This document shows positions 57,694-64,000 of a stretch of 64,000 nucleotides of DNA, piece after piece. The position numbers were made by a program, and so were the translations under genes. The notes beneath the pieces were generated by a model. It was given only the letters and a program-made list of their open reading frames with translations, did not search any database and was not told where the DNA came from. The DNA is from Asbonarchaeum sp964517675. Its GTDB lineage: Archaea; Nanohalarchaeota; Nanosalinia; Nanosalinales; Nanoanaerosalinaceae. Positions within the stretch are counted from its first letter, which is position 1. Every line of letters begins with the position of its first letter. Where the stretch lies: positions 248,001 through 312,000 of the forward strand of contig CAZFEL010000001.1 of the NCBI GenBank assembly GCA_964517675.1. Direction: 5' to 3'.

Positions 57694-58077
57694 TCACGGT
57701 TCCTGTGGCTGGCCGAGTCGCTCATCGATGATCTCCTCGACCTCGTCCTCTGTCACGAAATCGCTCTCGACGGGGTTCATCAGATCGATATACTCCTCGA
57801 TCTCGTTGAACTCCCGCCGTGTCACGAGCTTCCTAGTCTTCCGCTGGACTTTCTTGATCTCTGCATTGAGGTTCTGCACTGTCTCGTCCAGTTTCTCGAC
57901 GTCGTCGCTCAGTTCCTTCTTGTTCTGGCTGACACGTTTCTTCTGATTGTTCAGGCGGTCCTCGATGTTTTTGACCTGCTCCTGGAGGTTCCGTGTGGTC
58001 TCCTCCAGTTTCCTGATACGTCGAGCATTGTTGTTGAGCCGGCTGATGACATCGTCCTGTCCGCCCTGGGCAGCCAT
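57694..58077 (-). CDS. Coiled-coil protein, FlaC/E-like layout, 127 aa
   Basis: A long basic coiled coil (about 8-85, KLEETTRNLQEQVKNIEDRL) followed by a C-terminal segment with REFNEIEEYIDLMNPVESDF then VTEDEVEEIIDERLG. This end, with the 'N-P-x-x-x-D-F-V-T' element, resembles small FlaE-type accessory domains. It lies 6 bases before the 56803 gene on the same strand, forming an operon, and is divergent from the secretion ATPase with which it probably works. Confidence 0.7.
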   Translation of the reverse strand: MAAQGGQDDVISRLNNNARRIRKLEETTRNLQEQVKNIEDRLNNQKKRVSQNKKELSDDVEKLDETVQNLNAEIKKVQRKTRKLVTRREFNEIEEYIDLMNPVESDFVTEDEVEEIIDERLGQPQEP

Positions 58078-58244
58078 GTATGACTTGTTGGCCCTTCCCC
58101 ATTATATAACTTGGTCCGCCGGTCGGGCGCTGTGCTCGGGCATTTCCGGTCGGATGGCGACGCCTGCGGCCAAGTATTATATAGCCCAAGAACGGAATGG
58201 TACATGTCGGAACCTCCCGGCCAGAGACTGTTCTGGTGACCACG

Positions 58245-60533
58245 ATGGCCAACGAAAACCAGCCACAGAACCCGTTCAATCAGGGCGTCGGAAGCTACCA
58301 GTTCGACAGGGAAGAGGGACGGGTCCGGATCAACCTCCGTGGCTCGAACTACGGCGCCTCGATCGCTGACTTCGGCGTCGTCATGTCGCGGGTCATCGAC
58401 ATCCTCGCCGAGCTCCAGGACGTCCGCAATGTCGTCCTGGCACAGGAGCGTGACTACGAATACAGCTACGACCAGGTCAAGCTCCTCGATGAGGTCGCCT
58501 CCCTGATCGTCCGCATCAAGCGCAACCCGCAGTTCTCCCAGCCGGACGATTTCATGCAGAACAACTGCGAGCGCATGATCCCGACCACACAGAGTTTCAT
58601 CCAGGATCTCCTCGCCCAGGACATGCGCCAGGATCCGATCGGGGCCTACGTCAAGGTCAAACGGAAGATCGAGGAGATCAAGGTCAAGATCCAGCGGTCC
58701 CCGACACGGGTAGCGGACTGTTACCGCCACTGGCTCGAGGAGACACTCAAGCCATTGAAGCAGCAGTTCGAACAGCTCGAGCTCATCCAGCAGGTCCAGG
58801 GCGAGCTCGCTGGCTACCACATCGGCAACAGGAGCATCTACCGGGAGATCTTCCATCCCACGATCCGGCCGAACTTCATGCTCACGCGGTTCATGAAAAA
58901 TGTCCCCGAGAAATCCCGGGAGGTCGACAGATACGAGATGGACGAGCTCGATGCCGAGGTCCAGATCCTGAAGGTCCAGGAGGATGCCCGACCGAAGTAC
59001 CACGTCACACCGCCTGAGTTCAACCTCAGCGATGAAGAATACGAGATACTCGATATCGCCCGCCGGTACATGTCCGAGCACCAACCGGAGGAATCAGAGT
59101 TCGCCGAGCCGGGCCGGACACGGGAGATCTTCTCCAACATCGGCAGGGACATGATCACCAACATCGCCCAGCAGCAGAACGTCAACCTCTCACCGGAGAA
59201 ACTCGAGGAGCTGACATCCATCCTCGTGCGGTACACCGCAGGTCTCGGCGTGCTCGAGGTACTGCTGGCCGACCAAAATCTCCAGGATATCTATGTCAAC
59301 GCGCCTGTCGGGTCCGCACCGATCTATGTCATCCACGGCAACCATGGAGAGTGTGCGACCAACCTCATCCCGACCAAAGACGACGCCGAATCCTGGGCGA
59401 CACGGTTCCGCCTGAAGTCCGGACGCCCGCTGGACGAGGCGAACCCGGTCCTGGACACTTCTGTCGAGGTACCGGGCGGCCGTGCACGTGTCGCCGTCGT
59501 CACCAAGAACCTCTCCCCGGACGGCCTCGCGTATGCCTTCCGGCGGCACAGGGACGAGCCGTGGACGTTCCCGCTGTTCATCGATGTCGATTACATGACA
59601 CCGATGGCGGCAGGACTGCTCCATTTCGTCATCGACGGCGCCAGGTCGGTGCTTTACTCAGGCACGCGGTCCGCGGGCAAGTCGTCCCTCCTCGGGGCAT
59701 CGCTCGTGGAGATGATGAAGAAGAACCGTATCGTGTCCGTCGAGGACACCCTCGAGCTCCCGTTGACGTACTTGCGTGATCTGGGCTACAACATCGAGCG
59801 GCTCAAGTCCGCGTCCGTCATCACATCGACGGAGAGCGAAATCACGGCCGCGGAGGCAATCCGGACATCACTCCGGCTCGGTGACTCATCCCTCATCGTC
59901 GGTGAGGTCCGATCAGAGGAGGCCCAGGCCCTGTACGAGGCCATGCGTGTCGGTGCCTTGGCGAACTACGTCGCCGGGACGATCCACGGGGAGGACCCGT
60001 ATTCCGTCTTCGACCGCGTCGTCAACGATCTGAATGTCCCGCCGACCAGCTTCAAAGCCACCGACATCATCGTGACCTGCAACAGGCTGACCTCTCCGGA
60101 CGGCCTGCACAAGTACCGACGTATCACCGGTATCGCGGAGGTCAGGAAGGAATGGTCCGAGGATCCGCTCAAGGAGGATGCGTTCGTCCCGTTGATGCGG
60201 TACGATGCCGGTGAGGACAAGCTGAAGCCGACGGATACGCTCCGCAACGGCGAGTCACTCATCCTCAACTCCATCGCGTCCGATGTCAAGGAGTGGAAGA
60301 ACGACTGGGAGGCCGTCTGGAGCAACATCCAGCTCCGTGCCAAGTACAAGGAAAAGCTCGTTGAGTACGCGAAAGAGGCCGATGATACAAGCATCATGGA
60401 GGCGGACTTCGTCGCCCGGGCGAACGAGAAGTTCCACACTGTCTCGGAGGACGTCCTTGAGGAGTTCGGTACTCTGGACAACGATGAGGTGTTCAAACGG
60501 TGGGACGACTGGGTGCGTAACAAGGTTGCCTGA
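58245..60533 (+). CDS. Type II/IV secretion-like ATPase (TadA/VirB11/GspE family)
   Basis: 762 aa. An N-terminal half of about 330 residues with helical content, then the ATPase: Walker A YSGTRSAGKSSLLG (about residue 475), Asp box RIVSVEDTLELPLTYL, Walker B SLIVGEVRSEEAQALYEAMR and His box NYVAGTIHGEDPYSVFDR. Family role: hexameric motor for pilus assembly or secretion; the partner is the TadC-like gene just downstream. ATG 58245 follows a GGTGACCACG leader with RBS-like GGTGA; the first in-frame ATG at 58197 is less likely, though a TATA (ATTATATAG) at 58175-58183 leaves both possible. Confidence 0.9.
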   Translation: MANENQPQNPFNQGVGSYQFDREEGRVRINLRGSNYGASIADFGVVMSRVIDILAELQDVRNVVLAQERDYEYSYDQVKLLDEVASLIVRIKRNPQFSQPDDFMQNNCERMIPTTQSFIQDLLAQDMRQDPIGAYVKVKRKIEEIKVKIQRSPTRVADCYRHWLEETLKPLKQQFEQLELIQQVQGELAGYHIGNRSIYREIFHPTIRPNFMLTRFMKNVPEKSREVDRYEMDELDAEVQILKVQEDARPKYHVTPPEFNLSDEEYEILDIARRYMSEHQPEESEFAEPGRTREIFSNIGRDMITNIAQQQNVNLSPEKLEELTSILVRYTAGLGVLEVLLADQNLQDIYVNAPVGSAPIYVIHGNHGECATNLIPTKDDAESWATRFRLKSGRPLDEANPVLDTSVEVPGGRARVAVVTKNLSPDGLAYAFRRHRDEPWTFPLFIDVDYMTPMAAGLLHFVIDGARSVLYSGTRSAGKSSLLGASLVEMMKKNRIVSVEDTLELPLTYLRDLGYNIERLKSASVITSTESEITAAEAIRTSLRLGDSSLIVGEVRSEEAQALYEAMRVGALANYVAGTIHGEDPYSVFDRVVNDLNVPPTSFKATDIIVTCNRLTSPDGLHKYRRITGIAEVRKEWSEDPLKEDAFVPLMRYDAGEDKLKPTDTLRNGESLILNSIASDVKEWKNDWEAVWSNIQLRAKYKEKLVEYAKEADDTSIMEADFVARANEKFHTVSEDVLEEFGTLDNDEVFKRWDDWVRNKVA

Positions 60534-60538
60534 TAGCG

Positions 60539-62707
60539 GTGGCGGACGACGGCGACGAAGACAACATGAAGCGCTGGATCGAGCAGATGGAGGAGGATTT
60601 CTCCGAGGGCAAGGTCGAAGAGATCAAGCGTGAGGCCGAACGCGACCGCCAGATGGAAGGGCAGGGCCTCGAGGGCGGAAAGGAAGGGTTCGATGTCGAA
60701 TCACGGGAGTTCAAGCAGTACCAGGAGGAGGTCAGATCGGCCCGGAAGAAGAACTGGTACGAGCGCCTGGTCAGCCGGACGGCGATCTTCCGGAAGGAGT
60801 TCCCTGATCTCAAGAAAGAGCACACCGATTCGCTCCGTCTGCTGGACTGGGATATCGAACCGGACCAGATCGTACCTGCGGCGACGATCGTGACGATTTT
60901 GCTGGTCCCTGCTACCTTCGCGCTTTTGCTCTTACCGCTGCCGATGATCTTCCGCTTTTTCTTCCTCGTGCTGCCGATCATAGCGTTTTTCTATCTTGTC
61001 AAGTATCCGAAGCTGAAAGCCCAGCAGAAGCTCGTGGAATCATCTGAAGGGCTGGTGCTCTCGATACTGTACATGGTCGTGTACATGCGGCACTCACCGA
61101 ACCTGGAAGGGGCAGTGAGCTTCGCAGCCAGGAGGCTCAATGGTCCGATCTCCAACGATCTCAAGGAGATCATCTGGGAACTCGACGTGCGGAAGTATGA
61201 TTCGATCGGGCAGGGCCTGGAGAACTACATGCGGCGGTGGAAGCCGTACAATAAAGGCTTCGTCGAGTCCCTCAGTCTGCTCAAGTCATCGATCAACTCC
61301 CCGACCAACGAGAAGCGCCTCGAGGTCCTGAACAAGTCCGTCGACACCCTGCTGGAGTCCACCAGGGCCCAGATGAACTCGTTCGCCCGTGACCTGAAGA
61401 TGCCGATCATGGTCCTGCACGGGCTCGGTATTCTGCTGCCTATCCTCGGTATCATCCTGTTCCCACTGGTCGCGAACTTCATGGGCGGGGACAACATGGG
61501 TATCTATCTTGCCTTCCTCTATAACGTCTTGCTGCCACTGATCGTCTTTGCCCTGCTCCGCACCCTGATGACACAGCGCCCGATGTCGTTCTCTTCCGCT
61601 GCCGGTGCCATCGGTGAAGGCAGGGCGACCCTCGATTTCGAGGTGGCAGGCCGCCAGTTCGAGGTCAGCATGTTCGTCATCTCTGTACCGCTTTTCCTCC
61701 TGATGGTCATCTGGCCGGGTATCCATTACTACAACATCGTCTTCGGGCCAGCGACATGGCCTGTCGATCCTGGTGTCGGTGTCATCTTCCGGGAGGCGTT
61801 TATCATCCTCGCGTTCACGATCCCGACAGGCATCCATCTCCTGTACGGCTACGGGGACAACATCGAGCTCCAGGAGAAGACCGAGGACATCGAGGCCGAG
61901 TTCCCGAAGGCCCTGTTCGAGCTGGGTAATGCCTTAGACAAGGGCAAACCGATCGAGCGCGCTGTTGATGACGCTGCAGAGGGATCGAGGGAGCTCAGTA
62001 TATCCGAGATGTTTAACGACATCTCGTACAACATCAAGCAGTACGGGGACACGTTCCACGATGCTGTCTTCCACGAGGAGCGCGGTGCGATCAACAAGTA
62101 CCCGTCCCAGTTGATCTCGACGATCATGGAGATCGTCTCAGAGGCGACCTCGAAGGGCACCCAGACGGCATCGGCATCGATCCTCAGCATCTCGGATTAC
62201 CTTGTCAACATCCAGGAGACACAGGAAAAACTCGAAGAGCTGATGGGGGACACGTTGCAGTCGGTGAAGTTCCTCGGATACATCCTTGCTCCTGTCATCT
62301 CCGGTATCGCCGTCGGGATGGGTGCGACGATCTCGACGGCGTTTTACACGATCGGCCAGGTCTTCTCGGGGGCACAGCAGAACGTTTCCTCTCCAGGGGG
62401 CGCCCCTGGTTCGGCGCCTGGTGGCGGACTGGGCGGTGGGTCTGCAGGATTGCTCTCGCTGTTCCAGGTCGATTCCTCGATCCCGCCGGGAGTCCTCCAG
62501 CTCGTTGTCGGGATCTACATCATCCAGATATCGTACCTGATCTCGACCCTAATGGTCCGTCTGCAGGAAGGTGACAATCCGATCAAACTGAAAGTCGCCG
62601 TCGGGAAGATTTTTATTGTGTCCTCCGTATTCTATGTTATAGTCGTCGTCGTGATCGTTGCGGTGTTCGGCAGTATCATCGCCGGCGTCGGTGAGCAAGT
62701 GGGTTAA
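60539..62707 (+). CDS. TadC/ArlJ-like secretion platform with two T2SSF modules
   Basis: 722 aa. Begins with a charged cytoplasmic region (1-110), then membrane helices (about 112-155), a first T2SSF module (about 165-290) and helices, a second module (about 430-600) and final helices. Typical TadC or FlaJ proteins have one or two modules and about 300-550 aa, so this one is long. GTG start 5 bases after the ATPase stop. Family role: inner-membrane platform on which the ATPase acts. A Gly-rich linker (GGAPGSAPGGGLGGGSAG) precedes the last helices. Confidence 0.88.
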   Translation: MADDGDEDNMKRWIEQMEEDFSEGKVEEIKREAERDRQMEGQGLEGGKEGFDVESREFKQYQEEVRSARKKNWYERLVSRTAIFRKEFPDLKKEHTDSLRLLDWDIEPDQIVPAATIVTILLVPATFALLLLPLPMIFRFFFLVLPIIAFFYLVKYPKLKAQQKLVESSEGLVLSILYMVVYMRHSPNLEGAVSFAARRLNGPISNDLKEIIWELDVRKYDSIGQGLENYMRRWKPYNKGFVESLSLLKSSINSPTNEKRLEVLNKSVDTLLESTRAQMNSFARDLKMPIMVLHGLGILLPILGIILFPLVANFMGGDNMGIYLAFLYNVLLPLIVFALLRTLMTQRPMSFSSAAGAIGEGRATLDFEVAGRQFEVSMFVISVPLFLLMVIWPGIHYYNIVFGPATWPVDPGVGVIFREAFIILAFTIPTGIHLLYGYGDNIELQEKTEDIEAEFPKALFELGNALDKGKPIERAVDDAAEGSRELSISEMFNDISYNIKQYGDTFHDAVFHEERGAINKYPSQLISTIMEIVSEATSKGTQTASASILSISDYLVNIQETQEKLEELMGDTLQSVKFLGYILAPVISGIAVGMGATISTAFYTIGQVFSGAQQNVSSPGGAPGSAPGGGLGGGSAGLLSLFQVDSSIPPGVLQLVVGIYIIQISYLISTLMVRLQEGDNPIKLKVAVGKIFIVSSVFYVIVVVVIVAVFGSIIAGVGEQVG

Positions 62708-62708
62708 G

Positions 62709-62837
62709 ATGTATCGGCACGGACAGTACAGCAGGATGGCACGGATCATCATGTTCATGCTGATACTCATACTGATCTTGCTCATCATCAATCACCTGTC
62801 TGAAGCCAGTATCGATGCGATCGGCGATATGATGTAG
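62709..62837 (+). CDS. Single-helix micro-protein, 42 aa
   Basis: Begins MYRHGQYSRMARIIMFML and continues ILILILLIINHLSE, one membrane helix with a basic start and an acidic end. It begins two bases after the TadC stop. Too short to have been called by a length filter. Possibly a minor pilin-like or accessory subunit (inference). Confidence 0.6.
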   Translation: MYRHGQYSRMARIIMFMLILILILLIINHLSEASIDAIGDMM

Positions 62838-62847
62838 AGGACCAAGC

Positions 62848-63042
62848 ATGGATGAAGGAATGCGCGTCGCGGTTGGCCTGTTGCTGACACTGTTTGCCTT
62901 CGGAATCTTAGCGACAGCTATCGTCTCGTGGGTCCTTGATATCAATCTCTGTGGCCTGTGGTCGGGCGCGTTCCAGGCGATATCCAATGTTCTCCCGTTC
63001 GGTGGAAACTTCCTAGAGGTACCGTGCCCCTGGCCGTTTTAG
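62848..63042 (+). CDS. Single-helix small protein with terminal Cys, 64 aa
   Basis: A membrane helix (about 7-30, VAVGLLLTLFAFGILATAIV), then a short outside segment with two Cys (DINLCGLW and VPCPWPF). No RBS stands out, but it starts 10 bases after the previous gene. May be exported as a small disulfide-bonded subunit; function unknown. Confidence 0.65.
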   Translation: MDEGMRVAVGLLLTLFAFGILATAIVSWVLDINLCGLWSGAFQAISNVLPFGGNFLEVPCPWPF

Positions 63043-63050
63043 GTGGTGTG

Positions 63051-63635
63051 ATGGAGCGCAAAGGCTTCGAGTTGGAGATCAACCGGGTGGTCAAACTCGT
63101 CGGGTTCGTCTTGGTAGGGCTTGTCCTTGCTGCCTTCATCGCGAGTGATTTCGTCGCCGACAACATCCTCACCCTGACGGACAGGATCGGCTTCGGTGAA
63201 GGGGAGTACGACCACCAGCGGAAGATCTTCCCCAAAGGGGCCGACTGGGGGGGTATCACGTTTGGGGTCGATCACAAGCCGGTTGATGATATCGTAGGCG
63301 GCAACGAGATTGAGATACAGTTCAACATACAAAACGACATGAACGAATCGGTGGACCTCCAGGTCGATCTCTACAACGAGAACGACGACCACGTCACGGG
63401 ATGGCCGGACAGTGCAGTGTGGAGAGAGCTCCGGGTCGGCCGGACGTGGAGTGAGTCCTTCAGTACGGACTGGGATATTGGACTCGCGGACAGATCGAAC
63501 TTTGACGGGAACAACAGCGCAGGCGATCTCGCGTACAACGTGACACTCACGATGCAGGGTCAGGGAGTGATTGCGTTCTACAACGCCACGCAGAGCGAGG
63601 TTCCTGCCCCACGAGGGTGCCTTATATGCGTATAG
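63051..63635 (+). CDS. Single-TM surface protein of the envelope locus, 194 aa
   Basis: A positively charged start (MERKGFELEINRVVKLVG) then one helix (about 15-35) and an extracellular beta-rich domain (IEIQFNIQNDMNESVDLQVD), again with N-x-S/T sites and an Ig-like pattern as in the lipoproteins. The pattern (short basic leader, helix, mature beta domain) could fit a pilin-like protein. ATG 63051 is the first after the preceding gene's stop. It overlaps the next gene by 10 bases. Confidence 0.68.
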   Translation: MERKGFELEINRVVKLVGFVLVGLVLAAFIASDFVADNILTLTDRIGFGEGEYDHQRKIFPKGADWGGITFGVDHKPVDDIVGGNEIEIQFNIQNDMNESVDLQVDLYNENDDHVTGWPDSAVWRELRVGRTWSESFSTDWDIGLADRSNFDGNNSAGDLAYNVTLTMQGQGVIAFYNATQSEVPAPRGCLICV

Positions 63636-64000
63636 ACGGAGAGGAACAGGAACGTGAAGGTATTGCCCTCCAGCTCAACTGGACGGTCGTGATGCTGGGT
63701 ATCGTCCTGACGACGATGATCTTCGCGGCCATGGGGACGAACTTCTTCCTCCCGCTTACAGATGCACTCGGGGATGCACTGAGCTTCGGCGGGACGAACC
63801 AGAGCAAGCCTGTCAACTCGGCCAAGGGCATGGCGCTTGCTGTCTCGTGTACCTCGATCATGAACTCGCACCCGACCGAGACGGGGAACGTCAACAGGTA
63901 CTGGGAGGAGTGGCGGACACCGATGAACCAGCAGGGCTTTGGCTCCTCGATATCGTTCTCCTGTGAGGACACCGTCCCTGAGGAAGGAGAACGCGGTGAC
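63626..64000 (+). CDS. Single-TM protein of the envelope locus, 5' part
   Basis: Partial, 125 codons, runs off the window. Starts MRIDGEEQEREGIALQLNWT, then a helix (about 20-42, VVMLGIVLTTMIFAAMGTNF) and an outside region with Cys (SCTSIM, SCEDT). It overlaps the preceding gene by 10 bases (ATG within its last codons). It continues the series of single-TM proteins. Confidence 0.72.
   Translation, partial: MRIDGEEQEREGIALQLNWTVVMLGIVLTTMIFAAMGTNFFLPLTDALGDALSFGGTNQSKPVNSAKGMALAVSCTSIMNSHPTETGNVNRYWEEWRTPMNQQGFGSSISFSCEDTVPEEGERGD

Noticed and set aside
60539..62707. Two T2SSF modules as two fused genes from an assembly error
   Set aside because: The frame is continuous across a natural linker and TadC/ArlJ-like proteins with two modules are known, so no error need be assumed.
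1..64000. CRISPR arrays, insertion sequences, integrases and attachment sites
   Set aside because: I saw no regularly spaced direct repeats, transposase motifs or integrase motifs, and no repeat of the tRNA-Ser end nearby.

Overview
The window is a dense, archaeal, high-GC (by eye about 57-58%) chromosome segment with a moderately acidic proteome. Archaeal markers are Orc1/Cdc6, pelota, TrmY, Trm5, EndoQ, a DUF63 protein, a short histone-like protein, ADP-forming acetyl-CoA synthetase, an archaeal-type tRNA-Ser, and TATA boxes placed about 25-30 bases before many start codons (leaderless mRNAs). Small genes, tight packing and a large TadA/TadC-type envelope locus with many orphan membrane proteins suggest a DPANN-like lineage. 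A Nanohaloarchaeota- or Aenigmarchaeota-like genome is plausible but not proven, because there is no rRNA here.

Layout. 2-2556: C-terminal part of a Ca-type P-type ATPase, a zinc-ribbon protein and an OGG1-like glycosylase. 2593-6457: a reverse operon of an ArsR regulator, two CcdA-like proteins, a membrane protein with a heavy-metal-binding domain, a degenerate second metal domain and a thioredoxin, preceded on the far side by a frameshifted membrane gene. 6588-15664: a small HTH regulator, the histone-like gene, a secreted fibrinogen-domain protein, trmY, nrdR-nrdJ with candidate NrdR boxes, and carbamate kinase-ornithine carbamoyltransferase. 15665-22382: an extracytoplasmic thiol-redox island with membrane-tethered C2H2 proteins, three related H-x-H proteins, CcdA, DsbA, a CPAC membrane protein, a stand-alone ATP-cone, a Vms1-like factor and an HxlR regulator.

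22479-45799: mostly housekeeping. It holds both ADP-forming acetyl-CoA synthetase subunits (acetate plus ATP from fermentation), threonine synthase, a prolidase, a PRC-barrel protein, tRNA-Ser(GCU), a CapA-like protein, an AI-2E-type permease, an ABC exporter trio, Orc1/Cdc6, pelota, a nitroreductase, EndoQ, surface proteins, trm5 and an Lrp regulator. 45919-64000: a disrupted bacterial-PH gene, followed by a long locus on the envelope theme: multi-pass membrane proteins, three consecutive lipoproteins, a FUN14-like gene with no usable start codon, paralogous membrane proteins, two divergent coiled-coil genes, a secretion ATPase, a TadC-like platform with two modules, and a run of small single-TM proteins that continues past the window end.

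The strongest candidates for undescribed biology are the 46.7-64 kb envelope machine and the 15.7-22.4 kb redox island. All functional calls come from reading motifs; no database search was run.
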